Positions 33,595 through 45,060 of a stretch of 64,000 nt of DNA are shown here, in pieces. This stretch comes from Epiperipatus broadwayi. Its lineage: Eukaryota > Onychophora > Udeonychophora > Euonychophora > Peripatidae. A program made the position numbers and the translations under genes. The notes under the pieces were generated by a model. It was not told the DNA's origin and ran no database searches. It saw nothing but the letters and a program-made list of their open reading frames with translations. The stretch is from NCBI GenBank assembly GCA_028023455.1, contig JAQFVV010012394.1, positions 28,353,010 through 28,417,009 of the forward strand, written 5' to 3'. The number at the start of each line of letters is the position of its first letter. Positions within the stretch are counted from its first letter, which is position 1.

Positions 33595-35692
33595 AAATAA
33601 AAGCTTCAATTTTCATATGAACTTAGGTTTATTTTGAAAAGTATGGTATGAAAAAGAAGAACAAGAGTGCTAAAATTAATGTTTTCTTTTTTGGCACTAA
33701 CATCTCTGCTGCTATCTTTCTTATTTCAGTGGAAATCTTGTTCGCAATGATCTGACAGCAATTTGGTTCCTTTCATAATTATAAATGACTGCTCACACTG
33801 ATAAGTATTTCCAAACATGGAAGTAATTTATAAGCAATTTTTCAAACCTTGCAGGTAAATATTTGTAAAATCCAGGTACACCAATTTAACTGAATTTTGC
33901 CTTCAAATCTGAATCACACTATATGAATTACTTCCATTTGCATTTGATTAAGTATTGATTTTATATTTATTGAAAAACTCAAAGAAAACTTTTCCAAAAA
34001 TTTCTAAGGCATAAATTTTTTTCTCTATTTTTGATAGGTAAAATAGTTTCACCTAAACTTGATTTCTTCATGTTGTATGTCAGAAAGTGTGCTAAATCTT
34101 CATTTTTCAACTGTTTCCCCCAAAGAATTAGCTTACATTTGAATGTTTTAATTTGGTCACAAAATGTTTGTAATGATCTGATCTTTTCCTTGCAGTTTTA
34201 AATTTAAATCATATAAGTATTTTGTTATATCAATCATCGAGTACAAATCTTGCAATCATACTGTGTCAAAAACAGGCTTCTGTCTTAATTTTCAATTATT
34301 AAGAACTGACATTCTTTCAAGTCTCAGAATTGTTTAAGAACCTTGAAGCAGAATAGCCAATGTACCTTGATGTAGTAGCACAAACTAAAATATTCATTGT
34401 CTAATTCACTTAAAACAGAGAACTGTCACTGATTTAAAGTTGGAGATCTTATGAAATTGATAAATTTTTTTGATAGATGTGAACACATTTTCTATTATCT
34501 TTGCGCATAATACTTCTTGATATATAATGGAATATGTATGATGAATATTGGATCTGTCATAAATTTCTCTTTTTTTTTCCAGAAATACCATGATGAAAAC
34601 AGTGTTTTTTCTGATCATTGAAGGACCTTCATCTGAAGCCACAATAGTTAATTTTAACAGAGGTAGATTGTATTTTTTGCAGAAGTTCAAAAATGTAAAT
34701 ATATCTTGTCCTGTATTATCAGTACTAGTTCCAATAATTCCTTTAAAATGTTGACATCTGTGTCACAAGCACTAAGAAACAGTTAATCGAGCTACATTCC
34801 CAATGTTTGTACTCTCATCACAGGCAATAAAAAAGCTTCAAAACTAGTTGAATTTGCTTTGATCTGAATAATTGTCAGCCAAATCAGTAACTTTTTCTGC
34901 AATTGTATTTTGAGACAAAGATTGCAGCTTTAATTAGACATTCCTTGATGAAATCACCTTCAGTAAAAGGTTTTGAGTGTTAGCTATCAACTCTGCCTAG
35001 ACATAGCTTGCACGCATAGCCACTTGACTTTTCTTGTGATACTTTAGTAAATATGAACTGTTGTTTTTTCAGTCCCAATTTGAGATTTTTCAACTTTCTT
35101 GTCTCATTAATATCTTGTAAATTTATATTGTTCATAGTGACTTCATTACAAAAATATTCCAATTCTCACTTTTCTTGGAAATTTCGATGTTCGTCAGCAA
35201 TTTTTTGGTTTATTTTTACTACCACTTGATTTCAAGAGACATGCTGAATTCAAAGAATTGAAATAAACGGTTAATCATCAACATAGGATAACTGCACAAA
35301 TTAAAAAGCATAATGTAAATAAACCCATTTTTCCTGTTCTCTGAAAGCAAAATATTTCCTGTTATGCATACTGACCAAGTTAGTACAAGACTAATAACAT
35401 GGTGCTGGCGCATGGTATAAGTATATAATTGGTTGCTAAAATATTCATTGCAGGGGGAAATGGTGTGCGTACACATAAGGGAAATGGTTGCAATATGATT
35501 ATAGTAATTAGTCATTGGCGAATGTCATAGTTCATTATTAGTAATTATGTATAACAGGATATTGTAAAAGTTAAGCTATGAAATTTTTATTAAAAGGTTT
35601 TTTACATAACGTTATATTGGCTGGGCCACAAAAATATTTGTTGTGGGCCTCATGTGGCCTATGAGTTTGACATACTGATCCTGCTGCCACTG
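33346..35692 (-). mobile_element. Decayed hAT transposon, GTF2IRD2/Charlie8-like
   Basis: The right terminus, read on the minus strand from 35692, is CAGTGGCAGC... followed by GTCAAACTCATAGGCCACAT. The left terminus at 33346 (or its duplicate at 33516) reads CAGACACTGG... then GTCAAACTCAAAGGCTGACAT. The CAGTG-type ends and GGCCACAT subterminal words are hAT-like. Inside, the minus strand encodes an eroded transposase. No 8-bp target duplication could be made out, partly because of the duplicated left end. Confidence 0.7.
33690..35165 (-). pseudogene. hAT-family transposase pseudogene (GTF2IRD2-like)
   Basis: This is a relic of a cut-and-paste transposase; the domesticated relatives are GTF2IRD2, ZBED and FAM200 proteins. 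Minus-strand pieces in order: KLKNLKLGLKKQQFIFTKVS (about 35050-35110), KPFTEGDFIKECLIKAA (about 34930-34980), FCKKYNLPLLKLTIVASDEG and PSMIRKN (34600-34690; in active enzymes this carries the catalytic-region TDGAPSM), IYQEVLCAK, and near the end IGVPGFYKYLPARF with L-HVWK (about 33820-33870), from the C-terminal dimerisation region. Multiple stops and frame changes are present, and the D of the TDGAPSM region survives only as SDEGPSM. It is non-functional. Confidence 0.75.
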
Positions 35693-36950
35693 TAGGTGCT
35701 TTGATTATTTTTTGTTTTTGTGATGGCTTGATTTGCCATTTTTGCTTAAGTATCAAATATGTTTTTAAAAAAGAAGCTATGACGATTGTTGATTAAAGAA
35801 TAATAGTAAAAAATTTCAACACACAATAGTGCCACCTCATAAAAGTTTTAGTAATTAATAGATGCTAAAAGGTTGTGAATAATAATCCTTTCTTTTCATT
35901 ATCATTTTCGAACATTATCGATTCATTACTGGACAAGTCTCCAATTTTGATCCAGAGCCTCTCTTCTTCATACCATATTACTATATTTCCTTATTTTATC
36001 CATCCACCTCACACGTGGTCTCATTCTAGGCTTTTTACTTCAAACATGGATGTTAAAATAAATTATTAATAGGTTAGTGTGCTTTTTCTGACATTCTTTT
36101 AAGTTTACTTCTTTGAGATTAATATTCCAAATATATACATAGAAAGAGTACAAAGTATTCTCTTAAATATTCGATTACTAATATCATTTATTCCTTTAAT
36201 GTTATTTATAATTCAAGTTATTTTATTGAGACAAAAGATTATCGATAACATACATTTTTAGTCGTAGAATTAAAAATTATCCAACGTTAAAGCAATAACG
36301 TAAAAGTTTGCAACATTTCGAATAGTTCACATTGTATTGTTTACATAAAATACACGTCCAGCACATGTAATACATTCAGATATATATAAACATTTATTTC
36401 TAATCCTTTTGATAAGGATTAAGCTAACACAATGTTAAATTATAACCAACGAACTATTTATTACCTGATCAAAATGCGCACTTCCAACTGACTTCCGGGT
36501 TCCTTTTCAACAGATTAACATTTAATTAAACCTAATTCATTATTAATCGATCATAGCGGCTTTTCCCAATAAAGCCTATGAACCTGTTTAACATTTATTA
36601 TTAATTCATGTATAAAGGCATCAAACAGTTTGCAGTCACTATATATCGAAAATTAATAACTTTGGAACGTCTAAAGTGAAAATAAAATCATACGACAATC
36701 ATATTAATTAATTAAAGCAAAAATTTCATGAATGGAATTCTCTCTTTTTTTAAACTTTTTATTTTTTAACTCTTCTTAATTGGACATTTTTTTCTATGAG
36801 TAAGAATTTGAATTATTTAAAATGTTTATCTTTCTTTTTTTGTGTATAAAATAATTTATCAATATATTTACAAAAAAAAAAAAAAATCATTTTCGGACAT
36901 AGCTTTTAACAGCCATTTACCTTTTTCATTAGTTTGTTTACCGATATCAA
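35693..36950. other. Intergenic with an RTE 3'-end fragment
   Basis: Apart from the small RTE piece at 35905-36042, this AT-rich stretch shows no supported gene. It leads into the promoter-like region at 36951. Confidence 0.4.
35905..36042 (-). mobile_element. RTE 3'-end fragment
   Basis: About 140 bp alignable by eye to the 3' end of the 1502-4881 element. Shared words include CATTATCGATTCATTACTGG (vs CATTATCAATCCACTGCAGG) and TCATCCACCTCAC.CGTGGTCTC-like sequence. It is 5'-truncated and old. Confidence 0.6.
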
Positions 36951-37206
36951 TGACGTCGCCTGTTTAAAGACCAATCACTTTCAATAAAAAAAGGCGGGCA
37001 AATATTACCGGATACGGATATTCGTATACGGTAATCCAGAATTGAGCCGTTGTCAGCCAACGGCTGAGTCTACCAGTATACGTATACATTGTAATATTTT
37101 GGGAAAATAACAATTTGAGAATATTAATGAGTAGCACTCGTTTAAAGGATTAATGCTGTTGTCATATATCGGATTTTTGTTTAAAAAGCTTTAACTTGTT
37201 TCTGTC
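36951..37206 (+). promoter_or_regulatory. Promoter-like cluster before a candidate first exon
   Basis: TGACGTCG (CRE-like, 36951), ACCAATCAC (CCAAT box, about 36970) and AAGGCGGGCAAA (GC/E2F-like, 36991) occur within 50 bp. They are followed by a 32-bp near-palindrome, ATTACCG...CGGTAAT (37004-37035), and a hairpin AGCCGTTG/CAACGGCT (37045-37065). This is the most CpG-rich stretch for several kb. No TATA box is evident. The arrangement fits a housekeeping-type promoter, but the factor assignments are motif-based only. Confidence 0.4.
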
Positions 37207-37243
37207 ATGTCTACGTCTGAGGATGCTCACGCCTGCTATAGAA
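37207..37243 (+). CDS. Candidate first coding exon of an unidentified gene
   Basis: ATG at 37207 (context CTGTCATGT, weak Kozak) opens MSTSEDAHACYR plus one base, then a consensus GTAAGT donor at 37244. It sits directly downstream of the promoter-like cluster. I do not recognise the peptide. Any continuation would have to be in exons beyond long AT-rich intron sequence; none of the ORFs to the right forms a convincing phase-1 partner, so the gene may extend beyond the window. The exon is short enough that chance cannot be excluded. Confidence 0.35.
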
Positions 37244-37249
37244 GTAAGT

Positions 37250-38111
37250 GGAGTTTTTTTATTTTTATTAATTACGATTTTATTTATTTATGCTTACGAA
37301 AATTTAAAGTAATGTCATTTGTAGTGCACCGTGTCAATTTTACCTGCATTTATATTAAATTTTTTTAATAAAATTATTTATAATGGTATAACGTTTTTAA
37401 TATTTTTTTGAAATTATGGCATTTCGTAATTTATAGGGCGCAAAAAAGGATTTAAAATAGGAATTTAACTGGAAAGTCCTGTATTTGTCTCACGTTGTAT
37501 TATTTAAAACTATCATTTCCTGTTTATTACATTACTTTATTATTTAAAAGCTAAGTTTATATTAATGTTAATGTATCTAGCTTTATAAAACCGTTTAGTC
37601 GTTTATGCAAGAAACATTTTGTTAAAATATAACTTTATTGGACCAGTTTATGCAGTATTGCGTTTAATGTTGATTAGTTATTTACCGTAAGGTAATTGTA
37701 GTTGCATTTTCGTTGGTGTTTGAGAATATTGTGTGTGTGGATATATATATGTAATTAGGGTAGTTATCTATATTATTAACGCAAATGTATTGTTTTGGAA
37801 TTTTTTTTTTTAAAATTATCGCGAATCATGTTATTTTCAACTATTAATGATCCATATCTGAACGAAAGTTCTTAGAGTTTTAATACTTGTGATCCATATT
37901 GCCTTTCTCATTTGTTAAGATTTAATGTGGTCATAGGATTTCAAATTCTGGAATTGACTCTTTAAAACGCTTGGATTTATGAATTCCCGAAGAATAAAAC
38001 CATGCGATTATTTTATTTACCTTTCATGCGGTTTCGTTCTAAGTTTTAAAAATTGTTTTGCAATCCTGTTGAAGATTTTCATTTATCCACCTGACATAAT
38101 TTTTCCGATAA
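37250..38111. other. No gene recognised (possible intron of the candidate gene)
   Basis: AT-rich sequence following the donor at 37244, without supported features. Confidence 0.35.
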
Positions 38112-38414
38112 ATGTGTCCTACTCAAATCATTTCACTATCATTAATTCTCTATGATCCTAAGACACATTTCTCCATATTTGGATCATTTGTCTGCAGTTT
38201 TACTAAATTTCAGTGTCGCAAATTCGCAACTAAGCATCGGTACAATGCTTTATTAATAAGCTCACATTTCCGACACTTATCGAGTATATTTCCATCCATA
38301 TTTATTATTTGTCCAAATTGTTGGTTTACTTTTAATTCATTATTATCGATCGATATTACTCTTTTTTTTCCTATGAAAACTCAGCTTTATTGCTTATATC
38401 TCATAGCACTTTAA
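38112..38414 (-). mobile_element. Probable LINE fragment
   Basis: On the minus strand near 38200-38340 the translation includes NQQFGQIINMDGNILDKC, which resembles the KYLGQIINTDGNIMEEI segment after the RT catalytic box of RTE elements. The flanks are too eroded to define ends. The plus-strand 100-codon ORF here is then a shadow. Confidence 0.4.
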
Positions 38415-38617
38415 CGCTTTCTATACCTTTGAAGGATTAATTGTGAAAACATACACCTCACATGCATAATTCATATGGCTTAAAATAATTCACATTCATT
38501 TTTTTAAAACTATATATGCTTTCCTTTTTAATCCATACTATACTGTAACTGCTGTGAAAAGTTTTAGAAAATTGAAATTATCGCCCTCTTTCCTCACTTA
38601 CTTAGGTTGTTATATAA

Positions 38618-39167
38618 TATATAGGGTATATGAGCACAGACTTTCACATGACCCACCACTCTCCACACTATCTCATAACACTGATACACTTGAATACATA
38701 TGTTGAAAAGATAAATAACCACCAATATATGTATTTCGTGCAAAACCAGCAATCAGCAGTTGGTCCAGATTACCATCTCTACACATATATGCCATAAGTT
38801 CTCAGATATATATTAAGATAGCCAAACCTCATACTTTAATGGACAGGCTTCAATCTACTCCACACTCCAACTCTTTAACCGTCCATCCATTTGAAAATCT
38901 GATGATGAAGTGCTTGAAGGCCACCCTGAGGCCGAGATTCTTGCCACACCCATGTTGACCTACGGGCAATCTGGCCCCTCATGTACAGGACAATCCATTT
39001 AATACATATACAAGGGATGGACAGACATCACTACTTATGTAATAACTGAAACACACAGGCTTATTATATACCTGTATCTATATATGTAATATATAGGGTA
39101 TATGAGCACAGATTTTCACATGACCCATCACTCTCCACACTATCTCATAACACTGATACACTTGAAC
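38618..39167 (-). mobile_element. Family C hammerhead-bearing repeat with terminal direct repeats
   Basis: A 77-bp sequence starting ATATAGGGTATATGAGCACA is present at 38618-38694 and again at 39090-39167, so one 472-bp unit is flanked by LTR-like direct repeats (or is a dimer cut short). On the minus strand the unit carries a hammerhead-like motif (38719-38764) and a GC-richer patch (38890-39000). No protein is encoded. The same family forms the palindrome at 55893-56330. Unit length, the repeated ends and the ribozyme motif resemble metazoan or plant retrozymes; that assignment is inference. Confidence 0.65.
38719..38764 (-). ncRNA. Hammerhead ribozyme-like motif, family C
   Basis: On the minus strand: CCAA / TTGG as stem I. 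CTGCTGA (38759-38753) is one change from CUGANGA. Stem II is TGC/GCA around a TGGTTTT loop. GAAA (38737-38734) is followed by a 2-bp stem III with loop ACAT, then the ATA cleavage triplet. The sister copy at 56194-56237 keeps CTGATGA but has a damaged stem II, so together they imply an ancestor with a complete motif. Confidence 0.5.
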
Positions 39168-39334
39168 ACTTATGGCAAGCAATAGTAAATAACTACTAGT
39201 GATCAAATGTTATCACTTGCTTATACCATTCTGCATAGTGCATTACCTATTTGCCTGTTATTGTTGTTACATTCCAATAAATAGTCCTTAGAATTAACAA
39301 TTCTGGCAGAAATGTTTATAGTTGTGCACTTTCA

Positions 39335-40290
39335 TAATTACATAGTCAATCAAAATGGCTCTTTTTACTTCCTTAATACTTTTAAATCCATTTTGTTCTT
39401 TTGGTTGACTTTTGTCCAGAGTCTCTTAATGAATATATAATTGATGATGGTCATATCTTACTTTGTCATCTTTCTTCACTATTAACATTCTTTTAGTCAT
39501 TTAGTATATGTTTATCATTTGAAATGTATATAAATTTGCTAATTTTTTCTTATTTCTTGTGGAATATCCAAAAAATGATTGAACTTTCTTCTTCATAAAT
39601 TCCTGTTTTTATTATTCTATAATTTTTTCTAGCAATTTTTTTTCACAGACTTGATGATGTCATCTCTGTTTTTAGTAATTAGGACTTTTTTTTGTTGAAA
39701 AAATAATTTTTTTATACTATAAAAATGATGCTTATTCAAGCTTTTTAAAAAAAATATATATATATTGATTTTCTTATCTTTTTATAATTAAAATTTTTTA
39801 TGTTCTTAACTCTTCTATATCATTTACAGAATTTTTCATATTGCATTTTTTTTTTTAATATTTTTTTGTTTATAATAAAAAATTTACTGTTAATTGGCTG
39901 CATTTTATTTATTGTTTTTGTATAGCTATTTTTATTTTTTACCTGTCTTCTCTTATCTTTTTATTGATCTGTTTAAGTCTGTTGTATCCTTAAAGTCTTT
40001 CAACATTTTAAAACATTCTTGCTTCAGTATATTAAGTAGAATATTATCGATGATTAAAATATATAAATTTTGTTGTACCCTATCTTTCTTTGCACTTAGT
40101 GTTAAAGCATATTATATATACATCATTAATTGGTGATCACTTCATGAGTTGAATATTTTAAACATATTATAGACCTAAATACAAATTTCATGAGAGTTTA
40201 ATTATAATCTATTTTATTTGAATCTTTCCATGCTCAGTGCATCTTTATTTTAAAAAAAAGATTTCATCTAGTCATTGGTTTTTTCTTCTT
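39335..40290 (-). mobile_element. Decayed RTE copy, central ORF region
   Basis: Collinear by eye with 2640-3740 of the intact element. Matches include TTTAAATCCATTTTGTTCTT (vs TTTAAATCCAGCTTGTTCTC), GATGATGTCATCTCTGTTTT (vs CATGATGTCATCTCTCTTTT), ATTGGTGATCACTTCATGAG (vs ATCGATGATCACTTCCTGTG) and TTTCCATGCTC. It covers the end of EN and the N-terminal RT region; both element ends are missing. Confidence 0.65.
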
Positions 40291-43106
40291 CCCTAATTCT
40301 ATGCATGTGTTGAAAAAGAGTAATTCATTTATTGACTAAATAATGAGGAATAATTAGATTCGATTTATAGTTAAAAGAAAGGAATAGGGAAGATTGCCAG
40401 AATAGAAATGGGAAAGATATAGAGTAAAACATTTGATAAATACTTTTTAAAAGAACAAAAATATAAAAAAAAAGCTTGCTGATAACTGAGATATGCTAGT
40501 CAGTCTTAGTAGATGACTAATGATGATGATGACTATTTTTTAGTAATTAATGTGATGTAAATAATAATTATGTGCAAAATGTTGCATCTCAAAGAAGTCT
40601 ACATTATAATATTAAAATTTTTAGTTGTTGTGAATAGCAAGTTATAATAATGTTCTCATGTATAGTCATCGATTTGTTTAACTTTATGTCCAATGGATTC
40701 CTTATTGGTACAAAATGTATAAGTAACCAAGTTAACATGAAAGTGTGTTGCTTTCTTCATTTATCAAAAGTGAATATTTCAAGAAGCTGATGATCTATCT
40801 GTATTAATGCTTTTTGTTTTTGACATTCATAAAATTTTCTCATCTATCTTGGATCTGCCAGACCAGACATGCAGCATTTTTTCACATCTTATTTGAAATT
40901 CGGAAAACAAAATGTTCTTGTGTTTTTCTCATTTGATAATCATATTTTTTTTCTCATTAACAATAATTACAATTCAGATTGCTCAATGTTATACTTGAGA
41001 TTGTTGAAATGTATATTTTAAGAAATATTTGTTATAAAAAGTCCAAGATCTGCCAAAATTCAGGTCCAGTGTATCACTTCAGACCACAATCTCCAAGCCC
41101 ATTTCTTAATTGAAATTGCTACACCTTTCAAAAGCTCATAACTATCTCTTGTCATAAAGTGTTCTCTCACCTTTTCCCCCTCATTTCATTCTTACCTTCC
41201 ATAATGCATTCCTATATAGTCTTAATAATTTTTCAATTTCAAAATTTACGTTTAATTTTCGTTTTTTTTCTTTCATCTTCTTAATTTATTTATTAGATAA
41301 ACTTTTATATAGGCCCAAGGAAAACTTTAAGTTTTGCTTAAATTTTCTCTCTCTGTTTTTAGTTAGCTACACCATGGCCATCAATAAATGGGGAGCTATT
41401 ATTAACTAGAGCATAAAATGCTGGAAAAATATTCAAATCTTATCTCCTAAAAATTAGCAAACCTAATGATTATTGTCTCCATCTCACTATTTCTCCATGA
41501 GGGTTATGGAAAAAGCTTTTGCCTTACAATGGACAATTTGATTGCTATTATATGTTCCAACTTGTCTTTCTCATTCTCCTCTAAATTTACATGTTTGGAA
41601 TATTCACTTAGTTTTCTTTTCTTATTGCCTACATCTTTACTTCATGTAAGGCAATAAACAGAACAAACCTTACTAATCCTATTTTAGTCTCATTTTGTGT
41701 TATCACTACTTTCATTAACATTCACTAACTCCCCAACTGATTTATAACTTAATGGTCAAGATCCATTTAAAAAGAATGGAAGGTTCAAATTGAGCTGATG
41801 TTCCAAAGGTATAAATTAACTGGTTTTAAGCTTTTATTTTTATTTTTTATTCAATATTCAGTTGAACTTATATTAAGGACCAAAAAATGAAAAACTGAAA
41901 ATTTTCGCAACTTTGCAATTAATTAAGATTAGCAAGTATTGCCTTTGTTTTCAATGTTCTTTTTACATAGATATGTTTGAAGTTTTTTTTTTGCCATGCA
42001 GGAATAGGATATTGAAAAAGATTCAGATTTTTCTCCTTTTATTTTTGCATTGTTTGTATTGTATTCAATATATATGTAAATAATAAAACACTTGTGTACT
42101 TATTTTTGTGCAATTTTTGTATTTATTTATACTTAAACAATTTTGAGTTACAGTTAACCACCTTTTTTGACTTAGAGTTCTTATCATTAAATGAAGGTAA
42201 AACTAATGGATAGCATTAGCAGATATGCAAATCCATATCATATGTCCGCATTTTCGAATTTATAATGATCTCAATTGTTGAATTTAGGATGAGTGCAAAT
42301 ATTATTTATTTTTATTTCAAATACATTTGTATTTAGGCTGTCTTTTTATTTTTTCTATTTAATACACATTTTTTATTGCAAAAAATATATTATTTTCTTC
42401 AATTTATTTAATATATAGTTATAATAGTAAATTCAAAGATAAATGTGAGCATTTTTATGGATTTTTATTTTTGCAAAAATTTTGTCATCAATGTTGGGAA
42501 ATAATTTTTTTTTTATTGCAAACTTTTTTTTTTTTTTTGATTTTTATTATACTATATTCATGGTGCTGTAAATTCAATAATAAATTCAAATCATTTTATT
42601 TTTTTATTGATTAGTTTTTCTTTTGTACTATGATAAATACTTCTATATTTCCATCAAGTAAATAGATTGTATATTATATTAACATCCAATTATGATTTTA
42701 TAATAGTCTTCTTCAGGGCTATAAATATACAAATATATAAATAAAAAAAACATTATTGTTAACATTAATATATATATATACACATTATTTAACTATCTAA
42801 TAAAATTCTTTTTATATAGAATTAATGTAATTATATGATGAAATATTTAGAAAAACAATTTTGTTGTATATGGTATGGTTTAATAATGTAATACATTTAT
42901 TATATTATTCAAATTTTGTTCTAATTATTATTAATGAGTTTTGTATTTTACACTTCGTTATCTTTGCAATATTTGTAATTCTTTTAAATATTTTGTATCA
43001 TAACAGAAATATAAATAAGTAAATTGTTTAAATAAGGGGTGGGGTGTAAATGTTTCTAGATATTTCATGGAGCCTTTATATCAATCAGTTTGAGAATTGT
43101 TTGTAA
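40291..43106. other. Intergenic, no gene recognised
   Basis: AT-rich, with a small GCCCTGAAGAAGACTATTAT motif on the minus strand near 42694-42720 related to family E. ORFs such as 41466-41657 have no recognised family. Confidence 0.4.
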
Positions 43107-43309
43107 TGTCAAATTGTAATTCTATTTAGAAGGTAATAATCCCTCCTCACTTGCATTATACTATAATGTTAAATCAGTGATGTTTAATGCAAAGATACTC
43201 TCAGAATCTTTATCTTGTGGCTGGAATGACATTTAACATCACTAACTTATTATAGTACAGCGCAAGTGAGGAGGCATTATTACCTTCTAAATAGAATTAC
43301 AATCTGACA
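43107..43309. repeat. Hairpin MITE-like repeat, copy 1
   Basis: A 203-bp inverted repeat. TGTCAAATTGTAATTCTATT and AGAAGGTAATAAT pair with ATTATTACCTTCT and AATAGAATTACAATCTGACA; CTCCTCACTTGC pairs with GCAAGTGAGGAG. The centre carries AGTGATGTTTAATG and CATTTAACATCACT. A diverged half-copy lies at about 43681-43795 (GTAGCTGGAATGA...CATTTAACATTGCTGATTTA...TTGAGGAGGGATTATTA). Confidence 0.75.
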
Positions 43310-43357
43310 CTGCACTAATAAAATTGATTGATCATTACATAGTTTGACATCTAATAT

Positions 43358-43514
43358 AAGACCCAGAAAGAGACCACATGTGAGATGGATGGATGAAATA
43401 AGAAAGTGTGCAGGGGTGATGTGGAGAAGCTAAAGATAGGAAAAGATGGATTGAACTTGGAGAGACCTTCATCCTGCAGTGGATTGATAATGGTTGATGA
43501 TGATGATGATGATT
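43358..43514 (+). mobile_element. 5'-truncated RTE 3' end
   Basis: Starts AAGACCCAGAAAGAGACCAC and runs through GAGATGGATGGATGAAATAA to GATAATGGTTGATGATGATG, closely matching the last about 150 bp of the 1502-4881 element, including the stop-plus-TGA tail. It is young but severely 5'-truncated, as expected from incomplete reverse transcription. Confidence 0.85.
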
Positions 43515-44221
43515 AGCATAATGTAAATTTTAGTATTTCATAAGTGTTAATAAGATTATAAAAAGAAATGAATGTAAAGTGAATGATTTAATATATCCAC
43601 ACTCATTTTAAGACTCTTAATTTTTATTAGCCTATATAAGTGCATTTAGATTTGAAAATAAAGATGGTTGTGTGTATTTTATCAAAGTCTTTCTGTTGTA
43701 GCTGGAATGAGAGTATATTTGCATTTAACATTGCTGATTTAATATTATAGTATGGCACAATTGAGGAGGGATTATTATCTTCTCAATAGAACATTGCCCT
43801 AGTAAAATTCAGTGATCATTATATGTTGTATGCTAATATAATGTATTATTTACTTGTTTGATGGAGCTACATAATACTATTGAGTGAAAAAAGAAGATTA
43901 ATAAGAAATAAAATATCCACATATATACTTAAATTTGCTGCTAATGAGTATAATAAATAAAATTAAAATATATTTTTGCAATAAAAATGGGAAATAAAAT
44001 AAAACCTAGTCCAGGTACAAAATGTGTATGAAATAAAAGAAGCTGTGTTTAAAATACATTGAAAACTATATATTCAAGAATAAATGCAGACATTTCTTGA
44101 GGATTTACATTTCTATATACATTTTATTTGTCATCCATGTATTTTTTTGTTAAATAGCTGATATGGTTTTGATAAATAAATTATTTTTTTGACAAAATAT
44201 ATTTTCTTGATTTTGTTTAAT

Positions 44222-44497
44222 GTATTACTGATCTCATTGAAAAAAATTAAAAAACTGAAGTGGGGTTGGGCTGGACATATTGTTAGAAGAGATGATAATA
44301 GATGGACAATTGAAATCTTAAACTGGATTCCAAGAGATTGTAAAAGACTCAGAAATAGACCACATGTGAGATGGATGGATGAAATAAGAAAGTGTGCAGG
44401 GGTGATGTGGAGAAGAGAAGCTAAAGATCGGAGATGGATTGAACTTGGAGAGACCTTCATTCTGCAGTGGATTGATAATGGTTGATGATGATGATGG
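44222..44497 (+). mobile_element. 5'-truncated RTE 3' end with open C-terminal frame
   Basis: About 275 bp. The plus frame reads KKLKWGWAGHIVRRDDNRWT, then IEILNWIPRDCKR, RPHVRWMDEIRKCAGVMW and ILQWIDNG-stop in the TGA tail. It is nearly identical in protein to the end of the element at 1510. The open frame reflects youth, not function, since RT and EN are absent. Confidence 0.88.
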
Positions 44498-44499
44498 TT

Positions 44500-45060
44500 C
44501 CTGGAATCATAAATTTAAGACTATATATAAATATTTTATTCTTTATCAAGCAGTTTTTCATTAACTTAATGGTATGTAAATCGACTTGATGGATCATACA
44601 CTATATTAGCATCATATTTCAGATTATTTTTAAATGCTTTTATATTAACTTATCATGTTTGTGTATGTTTCTGCCTCTATGTCTGTACGTCCACGTTTTT
44701 GAATTTTTAATAATGAAAAAAAAACCCATTCCTATTTACAACTTGGAACTCACATCACTACGCTTCCCAAGGAAACTCCTTAACAACTGAGCCAATGGAA
44801 ATATTACATTTGCAGAATAACATTTTGTTAATATTGATTTAACTGATGTTTAATTAATTAAATTAATTGAAAACCAATACATAAATATTTTTATATAGTA
44901 GATGGTCACATGATGTTTAAATTTAGTTTTCGCTTATTAGAGTGCATATTTTTATTTCCACATCTAATTATTAAATTATAATTTTGTTAGATTTTTTTTA
45001 TAGTTTTAACCATTTTTTAAAATAATATATAAATATAATTAAAAAAAATATGTAAATTTT
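44500..45060. other. Intergenic, no gene recognised
   Basis: AT-rich, with nothing supported. Confidence 0.4.

Noticed and set aside
38890-38940. CTGATGATGAAGTGC...GAGGCCGAGA as a further hammerhead
   Set aside because: No GAAA box or stem III with an NTH triplet at the required spacing.
44131-44460. 109-codon minus-strand ORF
   Set aside because: It is the antisense of the RTE 3' end, whose plus frame matches the known ORF.
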